Source of the DNA: Halothermothrix sp.
GTDB lineage: Bacteria; Bacillota; Halanaerobiia; DY22613
Length of the DNA stretch: 64,000 bases
Direction of reading: 5' to 3'
Assembly: GCA_016841825.1 (NCBI GenBank)
Contig: JAENYK010000005.1
Coordinates: forward strand, 186,001 to 250,000
Shown here: positions 39,651 to 49,289 of the stretch, piece after piece
How the letters are laid out: every line of letters begins with the position of its first letter
How positions within the stretch are numbered: the first letter of the stretch is position 1
The notes under the pieces: generated by a model
What the model was told of the DNA's origin: nothing
The model's database searches: none
Seen by the model: only the letters and a program-made list of their open reading frames with translations
Position numbers and translations under genes: made by a program

Positions 39651-40754
39651 TTATTTTTTGTAGTTCTTTTTATAGAAAGGTTTGGCAATAACCTTTGCCT
39701 TCATGGCACGTTTACCACGAACGATCTCAAATTCTGTTCCTAACTCACTATACTGGCTTTGAACCAAAGCCAGACCAATATTTTTATCTAAAGTTGGCGA
39801 GTAAGAACCAGTTGTGACAAATCCGATGATCTGACCATCTTTTTGCACTTCAAACTCAGCCCGCGGAATTCCCCGATCAATCATCTCAAATCCGACCAAT
39901 TTGCGAGGCAGTCCCTCAGCTTTCTGCTTAACAAGAACATCTTTGCCGATAAAGTCGTCAGTATCCAGTTTGACAAAAAAGCCCAGGCCAGCTTCCAGGG
40001 GAGTTATATCTTTGGATATCTCATGCCCATAGAGAGGTAGTACAGCTTCAAAGCGCAAAGTATCGCGTGCGCCTAGACCGATAGGTTTTACACCCAGATC
40101 TTTTCCTGTCTCTAAGATCAGATTCCACATCTCTACAGCATCTCCAGGTTGTAAGTATACTTCAAAACCGTCTTCGCCAGTATAACCAGTCCGGGAGATA
40201 ATCACATCTTTACCCCCAACCTTAGTCTCAGCAAAGTAGAAGAATTTGATACTTTGCAGATCATAATCAGTCAGTTTTTGCATAATCTCCTCTGCCCTGG
40301 GTCCCTGAACTGCTATTTGAGAAGTGTCATTTGAGATATTTTTTAATTCTACAGCAAAATTTTTGCCATTTTCAACTATCCAGGCAAAATCTTTTTCTAT
40401 ATTGGAAGCATTAACTACTAACATATAACGTTCAGTTGAGTATTTGTACACCAAAAGGTCGTCAACAACCCCACCATCATGGTAACACATTAAATTATAC
40501 TGAACCTGAAAATTTTTCATACTTTTGACATTGTTAGTCACCAGATTTTGCACAAAAGCTTCAGCCTCTGATCCAACTACACTTATCTCTCCCATATGGG
40601 ACACATCAAAAATACCTGCGGCCTGCCGGACAGTCTGGTGCTCCTCAATTATATTTGAATACTGTACCGGCATCTCCCAACCACCGAATTCGACTATCTT
40701 GCCACCATATTGTTCGTAAACTTCAAAAAGCGGTGTTCGTTTTACATCAACCAT
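39651..40754 (-). CDS. gcvT: Aminomethyltransferase (T protein)
   Basis: 367 residues with family hallmarks: TPLFEVYEQYGGKIVEFGGWEMPVQY at the start region, FDVSHMGEI, GYTGEDGFEVY, and the C-terminal YSPTLDKNIGLALV. It releases ammonia and transfers the C1 unit to tetrahydrofolate. First gene of the operon, directly behind the glycine riboswitch and its terminator. AAGGAGGGAATTTGAAAA before ATG. Confidence 0.96.
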   Translation of the reverse strand: MVDVKRTPLFEVYEQYGGKIVEFGGWEMPVQYSNIIEEHQTVRQAAGIFDVSHMGEISVVGSEAEAFVQNLVTNNVKSMKNFQVQYNLMCYHDGGVVDDLLVYKYSTERYMLVVNASNIEKDFAWIVENGKNFAVELKNISNDTSQIAVQGPRAEEIMQKLTDYDLQSIKFFYFAETKVGGKDVIISRTGYTGEDGFEVYLQPGDAVEMWNLILETGKDLGVKPIGLGARDTLRFEAVLPLYGHEISKDITPLEAGLGFFVKLDTDDFIGKDVLVKQKAEGLPRKLVGFEMIDRGIPRAEFEVQKDGQIIGFVTTGSYSPTLDKNIGLALVQSQYSELGTEFEIVRGKRAMKAKVIAKPFYKKNYKK

Positions 40755-40798
40755 TTTTCAAATTCCCTCCTTGTGAAATTTTGCGTTAATAGAAAAAA

Positions 40799-41025
40799 GG
40801 GAGCATAGTTTTACCTATGCCCCCTGTCATTCCTGAGAGATTGGACCAACCAGACTGCGAATCTGGGGTCTTGCCCCGTCGGTGTTATTCTCACAATGTA
40901 AGATAACATTTCCAGAGATTCTGTCCTGATGCAGTCCTTGGGCCTGAAAGTTTCATTGCTGGCTTTTTGCAACTTGCTCCTTCGGCTTTCCTTAATAGTA
41001 ATCAGGAAATCTCCTACATCGTTCA
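40799..41025 (-). promoter_or_regulatory. Tandem glycine riboswitch with intrinsic terminator
   Basis: On the minus strand two glycine aptamers follow one another. The first (about 40905-41025) has GCCGAAGGAGCAA, CTTTCAGGC and GGACAGA; the second (about 40825-40905) has ACACCGACGGGGCAAG, CTCTCAGGAATGACAG. Then a terminator (GGGGGCATAG / CTATGCTCCC and six T, 40793-40824) precedes gcvT. In known gcv riboswitches glycine binding favours read-through, switching on glycine degradation. A probable promoter upstream is TTGAGG, 18 bases, TTATAC at about 41054-41083. Confidence 0.93.
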
Positions 41026-41108
41026 TCCAGTACTTTTTCAGTTTTCTTTACGTATAATTTATATTACGACGTTAACCTCAATATTCCTTCCGACCGTCGT
41101 AAAAAAAG

Positions 41109-41342
41109 TTAGTTATTTTTGCCACAATCACTACAACCGCCACATTTATGATCATTTCCATTCTGATGAGGACAGTCAACATCAACTGGTTCTTCGGAAT
41201 ACACTGTCTGAATGACCATATCTTCACCACAATTATCACAGTGCCAGACTTCACCTGACTTGTGTTTACAACAACCTACAATAATGTCTGACTTATATTC
41301 AACTTTGTCAGATGAACAGTTAAAACAACGAACTGTACGCAT
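41109..41342 (-). CDS. Cysteine-rich zinc-ribbon-like small protein (77 aa)
   Basis: Ten cysteines in 77 residues: CFNC near the start, GCC, CDNC, then DCPHQNGNDHKC and the tail CGGCSDCGKNN. The CxxC pairs suggest two zinc-ribbon-like sites, and the Cys/His-rich tail a further metal site. AGAGGAGGATATATTT before ATG at 41342. I do not recognise the family; metal storage, a regulator or a DNA/RNA-binding ribbon are possible. A parS-like site lies 23 bases before the start. Confidence 0.7.
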   Translation of the reverse strand: MRTVRCFNCSSDKVEYKSDIIVGCCKHKSGEVWHCDNCGEDMVIQTVYSEEPVDVDCPHQNGNDHKCGGCSDCGKNN

Positions 41343-41847
41343 AAATATATCCTCCTCTGGAAAATGTTTCACGTGAAAAAATGCTATATTATGTTATTTT
41401 ACTGTTTGTTCTCAAATTCCAGTTACATCAAATTTTTCTCCGAAAAGCATCATTTTGAATTGTGTTTGGCGAGTTTTAAAGAATAATTTTGCTCTCTTTG
41501 TGAAAAAGATATTTTTCACAATATCCATCTATTTTCCCTGTATATTCTCCTCTTTAATCAAAAATAATTTACTTTTTCAAACATTTTTTTATTATTCAAA
41601 TTATACTTATATTAAAATCCGTAAACTATTCCGATCCAGCCTTTATTCTGATGAGTACCCCAGTCCAGATAACTCTGACAGATCATCTACTCGACGTCAA
41701 CCTGCGGCATTCCCTCTACTATGAAAATCGAAACCTGTAGTTCTTTCAATCTACTCAAAAATGTTAACCTGACTATATTATTGTTACAGATTAAAAATTG
41801 ACCCTTCATCAGTAGTCTATGGAAATTCCCCCCGAATAATACAAACT
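41343..41847. other. Intergenic region with parS-like site
   Basis: Apart from the site at 41365-41380 and the promoter of the Cys-rich gene nothing is supported. A plus-strand frame at 41455-41724 is AT-rich, lacks a ribosome-binding site and has no recognisable protein character. Confidence 0.5.
41365..41380. promoter_or_regulatory. parS-like chromosome partitioning site
   Basis: TGTTTCACGTGAAAAA matches the bacterial parS consensus TGTTTCACGTGAAACA at 15 of 16 positions, with the complete 12-bp palindrome core TTTCACGTGAAA. ParB/Spo0J binds such sites, which cluster near the replication origin. Confidence 0.75.
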
Positions 41848-43032
41848 CTATCTCACCAGTTTTCCGGATTTAAATACCATCTGTACCTCAAATAGATCTT
41901 CTATATTCTCTACCGGATTACCGGCAATTACTACCAGATCAGCAATTTTACCTTCTGCAATAGTCCCATAATTCTCTTCGATACCCAATAGTTCAGCACC
42001 TACTTTAGTTGAAGCTATGAGAGCTTCTATTGGTAACATACCAGCATCTACCATCATTTTTAGCTCAAAAGTATTATTACCGTGAAGATTGAATGGGGTT
42101 CCGGCATCTGTTCCCATAGCGATTTTGATTCCAGCTTTACGGGCCAATCCAAAACTTTTGAAGTGACTTTCAATTATTCGCTTGGATTTTTCCACAGCAT
42201 AGGCCGGAATGCCTTTTTCTATTCCTGCCTCCACAATCCAATAAGGTGCAGCCAGAGTTGGTACCAGATAGACATCATTTCTGACCATTAACTCTATAGT
42301 CTCTTCATTCAAAAAAATGCCGTGTTCGATAGAATCGATACCCGCCAATAGAGCATTTTTGATTCCTGCTGTACCCTGTGCATGAGTGGCAGTCTTTCTC
42401 CCTGCCTTATGAGCTTCTTCAATGGCTGCTGTCATCTCGTCCTTAGTTAATTGGGGAGAACCAGGTTCTACTCCTCTGGTCATAACTCCTCCAGTAGCCA
42501 TTATTTTGACCACATCTACTCCAGCTTTCAACTGTTCACGGGCAGCTTTGCGGGCATCTTCCACCCCATCGGTCTCCCGACCGATAGAATATCCATGACC
42601 ACCAGTCATTGTAATAACCTTACCCGCCACCTGCATCCCCGGGCCAGAAATAAGTCCAGTATCAACAGCATTTCTTAACTCCAGGTCTAGATAATCTTTT
42701 CCACCCAGATCCCTGATATATGTAATTCCTGCAGCCAGTGTTCTCTCAAGGTTTTTCACTGCTCTTAATGTTGTATATGGACAACTCTCTTCAGCCAGAT
42801 TTTTAAATGGATCACCGGAAGCATCCAGAATACAGTGTGTATGAGCATCAATCATTCCCGGAATAACAGTCATTCCACTCAGATCAATCACTTCTGCACC
42901 TTCGGGAATCTCTAAATCTCCCATGCGTGCTATCTTAGTAAACCTTCCCTTTTCGACAAAAAGAATTGCCTGTTCAAGTATTTCCAATCTGTCACAGGTG
43001 ACCAGACGCATTCCTGTAAATACTTTGATCAT
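41848..43032 (-). CDS. Metal-dependent amidohydrolase (imidazolonepropionase/prolidase-like)
   Basis: 394 residues. Composite N/C-terminal beta domain, zinc motif GMIDAHTH near residue 62, the bridging Lys in VVKIMATGG, His in THAQG and SIEHGIF, and Asp in MGTDAGTPFN. This subfamily of the amidohydrolase superfamily includes Xaa-Arg/Xaa-Lys dipeptidases and other carboxypeptidase-like enzymes. No signal peptide, so cytoplasmic. GAGGAGGTTTTAACT before ATG. Dipeptide hydrolysis would fit the many peptidases nearby (inference). Confidence 0.88.
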   Translation of the reverse strand: MIKVFTGMRLVTCDRLEILEQAILFVEKGRFTKIARMGDLEIPEGAEVIDLSGMTVIPGMIDAHTHCILDASGDPFKNLAEESCPYTTLRAVKNLERTLAAGITYIRDLGGKDYLDLELRNAVDTGLISGPGMQVAGKVITMTGGHGYSIGRETDGVEDARKAAREQLKAGVDVVKIMATGGVMTRGVEPGSPQLTKDEMTAAIEEAHKAGRKTATHAQGTAGIKNALLAGIDSIEHGIFLNEETIELMVRNDVYLVPTLAAPYWIVEAGIEKGIPAYAVEKSKRIIESHFKSFGLARKAGIKIAMGTDAGTPFNLHGNNTFELKMMVDAGMLPIEALIASTKVGAELLGIEENYGTIAEGKIADLVVIAGNPVENIEDLFEVQMVFKSGKLVR

Positions 43033-43263
43033 AGTTAAAACCTCCTCAGATTGATGTTATACAAATAGAATTTTTATCATATTAACATAACAAAGCGAAA
43101 TTTTCAACATGGACAACTACATTTTTCCCGATTATTCTCACCTGGAGATAGACCAATAGGGATCGAAAGACTTCTTTTCAGAAATATCGTTAAATCTCTA
43201 TAATGGTTATTAATCTCTTAGCTGGACAGATTGTTTTCGAAGCTAACCAGATTGATGTATTAC

Positions 43264-44064
43264 TCATTCAATCAAACTATAGTGTCTTTTCAACCAGGCA
43301 CTCAAACCGTCTAGACCGGGAAAGATTGTTCGTTCATTTATATTAGCCTGATCCAATTTATCTCTGATCTCTCTTTTTAGTGCTCTGGGAATGATTATCC
43401 GAAAATAGTATTCGGGACGAGCTGTTAACCATTCACTTAACAGTCCATTAGGTTTTGACATCATCGAGAATAGTGCATATTGATTAATTATCCACTCATC
43501 AATAGACGGTGGTTCCATGAACAGCACAAAGTCTTCTTTTTTATAGCTATACTCTTCCAATTCGTTTAAGTCACCACATATTTTGCTCAACATCTCCACA
43601 GTGAAGATATTAGAACCTTCCTCTTCAATGACTTCCTTCAACCTAAAAGGTAATAGTTCATTCAACTCCATAAAGTTGACACACCAGATGACACCGTCAT
43701 TATCAAATTCAGTAATTTCTGCAGTGGCAAAGTGTAACGCCACATAAGGTGAATAAGTCCAATCAAGGAGTCGGGTAGGCAGACCATGATGCTGAGCCAG
43801 AGATAACCATTCCCATGTTGAATCTCTCTTTAACGGCACTGTATTTTTTAATGAATATTTGCGGAAGTTCCGTAATAGGTGTTTTTCCAGTTTAACATAA
43901 TCTCCTCCCATCCGCATTAAACTGGTCATTAACTGGTGATCTTTATTTGCCATCCCCCGATATGCATATGGTGAGCGATAACGATTAATCCGTTCATCCC
44001 ACGTATTGTGAAATAATACTTCCTGTAATTCCCCCCAGGATTCTGGAATAATATCTTTTTTCAT
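43264..44064 (-). CDS. FRG domain protein
   Basis: 266 residues. The FRG motif is clear: PYAYRGMANKDHQLMTSLMR (F/Y-R-G) near the start, then WLSLAQHHGLPTRLLDWT and PYVALHFA. FRG proteins occur in many defence- and toxin-associated loci; their biochemical role is largely unknown. GGGGGAGGAACAG before ATG at 44064 fixes the start. A single gene, not next to a recognisable antitoxin. Confidence 0.85.
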   Translation of the reverse strand: MKKDIIPESWGELQEVLFHNTWDERINRYRSPYAYRGMANKDHQLMTSLMRMGGDYVKLEKHLLRNFRKYSLKNTVPLKRDSTWEWLSLAQHHGLPTRLLDWTYSPYVALHFATAEITEFDNDGVIWCVNFMELNELLPFRLKEVIEEEGSNIFTVEMLSKICGDLNELEEYSYKKEDFVLFMEPPSIDEWIINQYALFSMMSKPNGLLSEWLTARPEYYFRIIIPRALKREIRDKLDQANINERTIFPGLDGLSAWLKRHYSLIE

Positions 44065-44236
44065 CTGTTCCTCCCCCATTCTTTAAATAAATAACTTACA
44101 GGTAGTATGTCTAAAATTAACTTCCCCCAGTATTATAAGTTTTTCTTCGCTTTTTTTTAACTAAAATCCTCCCAGTTAAAATAAATTTAACGTTAATTCA
44201 AAATGAAGGAATTCGTGATGCTAACTGATAAAAAAA

Positions 44237-44258
44237 ACACCGGAATAATATCCAGTGT
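44237..44258 (-). terminator. Intrinsic terminator
   Basis: ACACTGG / CCGGTGT (one G:U) with an eight-base loop and a T-run on the minus strand, after the DUF362 gene. Confidence 0.82.
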
Positions 44259-44282
44259 GTTATCAGTCTCTATGCTAGACAA

Positions 44283-45449
44283 TCATTTCTGTTTTCTAAA
44301 GAGCAGTCTTCCCAGTAAAGGACGTTGAATCGACACTGCTTTTTTGGGACACAGTTCCTGACAGCAAAAACAGCGGATACATTTATCCAGATCAGCTTTT
44401 ACCCCTTTCTCCATCCTGGTGATAATCTGAGGCGGACAACTGCGAATACAATCTCCACATTGAATACAAATCTCTGGATCAAAGATCGGTTTTGGCTTCA
44501 GTGCCCGGGTTACCCATTGAGCAACAAAATTCGGTAAAAATCTCTCAAGCAACTTTGCTGAATAGCTAATATCTGGCGATGCGAATTCTGTAGGTTGTAG
44601 TTCCTGCAGTGGAGTTCCCAAAAGTTCGATCTCATTTAATAAAGCTACTTGTCCTCTTTCACCAGCCGCTTTAATAGTTGGAATTTTGTCCTGTTTGATC
44701 TTAACCAATTCAGCTACAGCCACATCAATAGCAAAAGGATTAGAACTGATTAATAGAGTATTCAACTCGATAGATTTACCACCGGAAGGGCCTTCTCCTT
44801 CCATCCCAATTATTCCATCCGTAATGGTCAGATCTGGAGCTGTGGCTAAGGCGATATCAATTAATACATTGGAAAAATCATTAATATCCTGCATGTTCAA
44901 ATGATACTCAGCTTTAATCAATCCCGGAATAGCACCAAACATATTTTTGACTCCCCCGGTCATTTTTGTCATCCCATGAGTTTTCAACTTGGGGAGATTA
45001 ATGATTACATCAGCATCATCAATAAATTTACCCAGAGTAAGCGTTTTCAAAATCTTACCCTCTGGATTTGGACGTTCGACAGCACCAAAATCCCAGTTCA
45101 ACTCAACACCGGTCGCATTAGCTACCCCTTCCATACCAGTTCGACGATAGACCCGCTGCAGTAGGGCTTTAGTAAATGGACCTCCTGGACTATCGCCAAT
45201 CACAACCTGACCCTGGGCTGCCTGAACAAGCTCTGTAACTGCCTGAACTACTGCCGGATGAGTGGTGGTTACTTCTTCAGGTTTTTTGGCCATCAAAAGA
45301 TTCACCTTTAATAAAACCCGCTGACCCGGTTTTACAAAATGCTCAATCCCACCCCAGGGTTGTAAACCTTCCTGCAAAATTGTTTTAATCATATTGACTT
45401 CATAGCGTTCACAACGCATCACCATAACTCGCTTGTCCTGTAAATTCAT
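44283..45449 (-). CDS. DUF362 protein with two [4Fe-4S] clusters
   Basis: 388 residues. DUF362 domain (to about 300): VLLKVNLL, TTHPAVVQAV, GDSPGG, NLPKLKTHGMTKMTGGVKNMFG and TITDGIIGMEG are typical. The C-terminal bacterial ferredoxin domain has CIQCGDCIRSCP and CIRCFCCQELCP for two [4Fe-4S] clusters. Family members are thought to be redox proteins of anaerobes, but the reaction is unknown. It overlaps the PsbP-like lipoprotein gene by ATGA, so both are co-translated. Confidence 0.88.
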   Translation of the reverse strand: MNLQDKRVMVMRCERYEVNMIKTILQEGLQPWGGIEHFVKPGQRVLLKVNLLMAKKPEEVTTTHPAVVQAVTELVQAAQGQVVIGDSPGGPFTKALLQRVYRRTGMEGVANATGVELNWDFGAVERPNPEGKILKTLTLGKFIDDADVIINLPKLKTHGMTKMTGGVKNMFGAIPGLIKAEYHLNMQDINDFSNVLIDIALATAPDLTITDGIIGMEGEGPSGGKSIELNTLLISSNPFAIDVAVAELVKIKQDKIPTIKAAGERGQVALLNEIELLGTPLQELQPTEFASPDISYSAKLLERFLPNFVAQWVTRALKPKPIFDPEICIQCGDCIRSCPPQIITRMEKGVKADLDKCIRCFCCQELCPKKAVSIQRPLLGRLLFRKQK

Positions 45450-46021
45450 TGACCGTACTCTCCTTCATTAGTAATGATAATTAAACTGGCTAATATTTGA
45501 TCTAAGGTCACACTATATTTATCATAATACTGAGTAATGGCTTGAGCACCAACTAAATAGACAAGATCATTAGCTTGAACCAGAACCAGTACCATCTTCA
45601 GAGTAAGACCTTTCTCAACCTTTAATAATTCAACCCTATATCCAGGATCTCCTGTTCTATAATCGACCTTACCTTCCTGCAAAATCTTTATGTTCTCCCC
45701 AGATCGCAGAATTTGATCAATCAAAGCTGGCCCATCCATCTCCCACCTGGGATCAGAGACAGTCGTGGTAAATACACTAATGGCTTCTCCCTCTTCAATT
45801 GTTACAAAAGATGTAAAGGTAAAACCTTGTTCAACAAAACGTTTGATAGCCCACTCTGGTGGATATTTTAAAGAATATCCGTCACGAGAATTTTCATAAA
45901 TCTCCCATGAACCAGAAGTTTTGATCTTCTCAAACTCCCAGAGAGGTGCATTATCTTGTCTGGTACATCCTGTAACTAATATGAAAAGAATCAAGAGAAT
46001 AAAAATTATTTGTCTCTTCAT
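45446..46021 (-). CDS. PsbP-like lipoprotein
   Basis: 191 residues. Lipoprotein signal MKRQIIFILLILFILVTGC (Cys 19). The mature part has a PsbP/DUF1795-like pattern: GYSLKYPPEWAIKR and a C-terminal helix with QITQYYDKYSVTLDQILASL. Anchored on the outer face of the membrane, function unknown. AAAGGAGCAAACTGTAG before ATG. Coupled to the DUF362 gene downstream. Confidence 0.8.
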   Translation of the reverse strand: MKRQIIFILLILFILVTGCTRQDNAPLWEFEKIKTSGSWEIYENSRDGYSLKYPPEWAIKRFVEQGFTFTSFVTIEEGEAISVFTTTVSDPRWEMDGPALIDQILRSGENIKILQEGKVDYRTGDPGYRVELLKVEKGLTLKMVLVLVQANDLVYLVGAQAITQYYDKYSVTLDQILASLIIITNEGEYGQ

Positions 46022-46091
46022 CTACAGTTTGCTCCTTTATCTTCAAGTAAATCAGCCTAAGTATATAAAAATTACATAAAATAATTATTAG

Positions 46092-47426
46092 CTATTCATA
46101 TAAAGAAAAAATCTCAATATCCTGATAGTAATGAGTGAGGATCTGCCGATAATCAGCATCGCCTACAGCCATAGCATATGCTCCCCACTGGCTTAATCCT
46201 ACCCCATGTCCCCAACCCTGCCCAACTAACTCGATCCCGGCAGGAACATTCCCGGTAAAATCATCAGGTTTGTGATTATTCTGTTTGATAACAGCCTTGA
46301 CCAACTCTTCTACAGACTGGGGATTCACCTGCTGTGGACTATGATTGACGATGGTAAATTTAGTGCTCTTCAATCCTAAAGCAAAACGAAAATCGGTCCC
46401 CTTCATTACCTCGTCTCCATCATACCCGATTATTTTGATTTTGACAACCCTGTCTGATTGGTCAACCTCAACAGGTTCCAAATCTAAGACTACACCTACA
46501 TCCACCCCGACAGCCTTTAATAGTGACTCAATCTCTTTTGTCGTAAAAGAGGCCTTCCATTGAAAGTGTGGAGATTGTTGGTCAAAATCGGGTACACTTC
46601 TCAGATAGGGTAATGCCCTTCCCCAGACATCTTCACTATTGGCAGTACTTCCACCACCAGCAGCATAGAAATATGCCTGAATAATCTTGCCATCGTAAAT
46701 ACCAACCTGACCTCTGGTGGCTTGCACCGCTGCGGTAGTGTTGGGATTTTCCTTTCTCACTCCATAATAGACCTGTGAGCGCACATCATCATAAAGATCG
46801 AATTCTTCCTGTTCTTTAATCTGAGTAAGAGCATAGCATCTGGCTGCTACAGCCTGTGCCTTCAGCACTTCTATTGGCCATCCCGGAGCAATTTCGCTGG
46901 GTAAAACGCTATATAGATATTCCTCCAATTTTAAAAAGTTAATCACTCTCATTCCAGCTGTCGTGGGGGTTAGCATAATCTGCCCCCGATAAGGTTGACC
47001 ATTAACCAGCAAATTTCCCCTGACAGGTGTAATCATTAACGGTCCTTGGACATCAACTGTGGTAAATATCTGCTCACCATGGGCCACTATCGGAACAATC
47101 ATCCCGATAATCTCCATCTCTCCACTGATAGTCACACTTTTCAGATCTTCTTCTAATAGTATCCTAATTAGCGGTTCTGACTCAATATAGTCATCCTTAA
47201 GAGTTACCTCTTCCAAATCTGTTTCAATTACCGCAGATTCAGCGTCAATTCGGTTCTCCTGAAGGGTGTACTCATCATCCAGAGTGGTCGTCTGAGGAAT
47301 TGTCCGCAGATATAGGTCATCCGCTGCCAGAGCATCACCCACAAAAACGATTAACATCAAGATTAATATTAGAATATGAAGATATGTATTTGTAATATGA
47401 TTAAAAAAATGGCGGTTCCGGTTCAA
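46092..47426 (-). CDS. SpoIID/LytB domain protein
   Basis: About 444 residues. Hydrophobic signal segment (YLHILILILMLIVFVGDALAA), an N-terminal beta-rich part, then the SpoIID core: LEEYLYSVLPSEIAPGWPIEVLKAQAVAARCYAL, QAYFYAAGGGSTANSEDVWG and the C-terminal GWGHGVGLSQWGA. SpoIID is a lytic transglycosylase that digests denuded peptidoglycan; homologues without sporulation roles also exist. The best start is a TTG at 47426, 9 bases from GGAGG. No other sporulation gene is nearby. Confidence 0.9.
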   Translation of the reverse strand: MNRNRHFFNHITNTYLHILILILMLIVFVGDALAADDLYLRTIPQTTTLDDEYTLQENRIDAESAVIETDLEEVTLKDDYIESEPLIRILLEEDLKSVTISGEMEIIGMIVPIVAHGEQIFTTVDVQGPLMITPVRGNLLVNGQPYRGQIMLTPTTAGMRVINFLKLEEYLYSVLPSEIAPGWPIEVLKAQAVAARCYALTQIKEQEEFDLYDDVRSQVYYGVRKENPNTTAAVQATRGQVGIYDGKIIQAYFYAAGGGSTANSEDVWGRALPYLRSVPDFDQQSPHFQWKASFTTKEIESLLKAVGVDVGVVLDLEPVEVDQSDRVVKIKIIGYDGDEVMKGTDFRFALGLKSTKFTIVNHSPQQVNPQSVEELVKAVIKQNNHKPDDFTGNVPAGIELVGQGWGHGVGLSQWGAYAMAVGDADYRQILTHYYQDIEIFSLYE

Positions 47427-47561
47427 CGCCAATCTCCTCCCGCTATATCCAATTTTGATTGTGAAAAAATACTTTAGCTTAATAAATCATTTTAGTTAAC
47501 TTCCTCCTCACCGTCGCAAATTCCTGCTTTTCTATGATAAATTAACGAAAACAATACAAAA

Positions 47562-47586
47562 GACTGTCCCAAGATTACAGACAGCC
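47562..47586 (-). terminator. Intrinsic terminator
   Basis: GGCTGT / ACAGTC (one G:U) with a 13-base loop, followed by TTTTG on the minus strand, after the amino-acid permease. Confidence 0.7.
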
Positions 47587-47599
47587 TCACTAAAAACTA

Positions 47600-49039
47600 T
47601 TATTCCCGGGGGTTCTTGCGTCTGATTGGATAACCTCCCAGAAAAGAAGCAAACTCCGCATGGCGCAATTCACCTCTATATCCAAACTTCACTCTAGATT
47701 TACCCGAGAGGAAATAATATCCTGAAATTAAAGCCAACCAACCTAATCCGGAGAAGATCCCAATTCTCTGCTCAGGAATAAACCATAAAGTGATTAAAAC
47801 TCCTGACAGTAAAACTACTGCTATCCAGGAAGTGTATGGATAGCCTGGCATGGAAAAATCTAGCTCTCCATTGGCCCGGGCTAACAATATGGGTCGATAG
47901 AAGATATGTGTTAAAGAGATAATCGACCAGATAAACATAAAACCGAAAGCAGAAATTCCAGTAATATATAAAAACGCACTCTCGGGTGAGATGTAATAGA
48001 CAGCAACCCCGACATATAAGAAAAACGTAGACGCCAGAACTGCATAGGTAGGGACTTTGGTTCTGGGATTAACCTTTTTTAGCACATGGGGAGTAAAACC
48101 ACTCTGTGCCAGAGAATAAAGCATCCGTGAACTGGTATACAATCCACTATTCATTCCCGAAAGCGCGGCACTGATTACCACCAAATTCATAATAAACCCG
48201 GCAGCGGGAATCCCTATGCGATCAAAGACCAGAACAAAAGGGCTTCCCTGAAGCCCGATATTAGTCCAGGGAATTACTCCCACCAAAACCGCAATTGATC
48301 CTACATAGAGAACCAATGTCCTGACGACTATTCCATTAATAGCTTTGGGAACATCTTTTTTCGGATTTTTAGTCTCTCCAGCTGCAACACCGATAACTTC
48401 AGTTCCCCCATACCCTACCATAACCATCACCATCGACAGAAGAAGGCCGGTTATTCCTTTGGGGAAAAATCCTCCATGCTGCAGATAATTCGTCGAACCG
48501 ATAGGTTGTCCAAATAAACCCAAAATTAGTCCACCACCAATGATAATAAATAATACAATTGCCACAACTTTGATAAAAGATAACCAGAATTCGATTTCGC
48601 CAAAAGATTCAACACTTCGTAAATTAACCCCGGTCATAACCAGAGAAAAGACTATCCCGAAAATCCAGCCATATTGTCGGGGAAACCAATAACTCATATA
48701 AGTAGAAGCAGCCACAATCTCTGCCGACATGACTACAACCCAGGAGAGCCAGTAAGTCCATCCTACTATATAACCTATATATGGACCAAGAGCTTCAGCA
48801 GCATATACCCGAAAAGACCCCGGGACAGGATTAGCAACAGACATCTCTGCTAAAGCCAGCATAACCAGCATCATAATTCCACCTCCCAGAGCATAGGCTA
48901 GAATAACTCCTGGCCCTGCCAGAGACACGGTGGCTCCACTACCCAAAAACATCCCCACACCAATTACTCCACCAATCGAGATCATCGTCAAATGCCGTGA
49001 TGTTAAACCGTGACCTAATTCATCTTTCTTCTCAGTCAT
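47600..49039 (-). CDS. Amino-acid permease (APC superfamily, AAT type)
   Basis: 479 residues, 12 predicted transmembrane helices. Typical start GLTSRHLTMISIGGVIGVGMFLGSG and AGPGVILAYALGG, then AEMSVANPVPGSFRVYA and GWTYWLSWVVVMSAE. It imports amino acids with protons or exchanges them. AGGGGGATTTGT before ATG. No riboswitch or T-box is seen upstream, so specificity is not indicated. Confidence 0.92.
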   Translation of the reverse strand: MTEKKDELGHGLTSRHLTMISIGGVIGVGMFLGSGATVSLAGPGVILAYALGGGIMMLVMLALAEMSVANPVPGSFRVYAAEALGPYIGYIVGWTYWLSWVVVMSAEIVAASTYMSYWFPRQYGWIFGIVFSLVMTGVNLRSVESFGEIEFWLSFIKVVAIVLFIIIGGGLILGLFGQPIGSTNYLQHGGFFPKGITGLLLSMVMVMVGYGGTEVIGVAAGETKNPKKDVPKAINGIVVRTLVLYVGSIAVLVGVIPWTNIGLQGSPFVLVFDRIGIPAAGFIMNLVVISAALSGMNSGLYTSSRMLYSLAQSGFTPHVLKKVNPRTKVPTYAVLASTFFLYVGVAVYYISPESAFLYITGISAFGFMFIWSIISLTHIFYRPILLARANGELDFSMPGYPYTSWIAVVLLSGVLITLWFIPEQRIGIFSGLGWLALISGYYFLSGKSRVKFGYRGELRHAEFASFLGGYPIRRKNPRE

Positions 49040-49289
49040 ACAAATCCCCCTATCTGTTTACTAAATCTAGTTTCTACAGATAGACAAAATTTTATCAAAC
49101 CTTTAATTCAGTTAGCCAGGATAATCTATCCAGATTTCCATTTATTTGCATTTAGTTATGTTGATCGAATTATAGCGAAATAAACAATATTGGTAGAAAA
49201 AACTCTATAATCCCCACAATTATAGGTTTTACAGATTCAATCATTGGTTATCATAATCTTAGTAAACCAGTACAGAGGATGTGAACAGA

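Noticed and set aside
40811-41026. 71-codon minus frame
   Set aside because: Coincides with the glycine riboswitch aptamers.
41455-41724. 89-codon plus frame
   Set aside because: Low-complexity AT-rich translation without a ribosome-binding site.
46092-47426. Proof that the organism sporulates
   Set aside because: One SpoIID-family gene is not enough, since homologues occur in non-sporulating bacteria.
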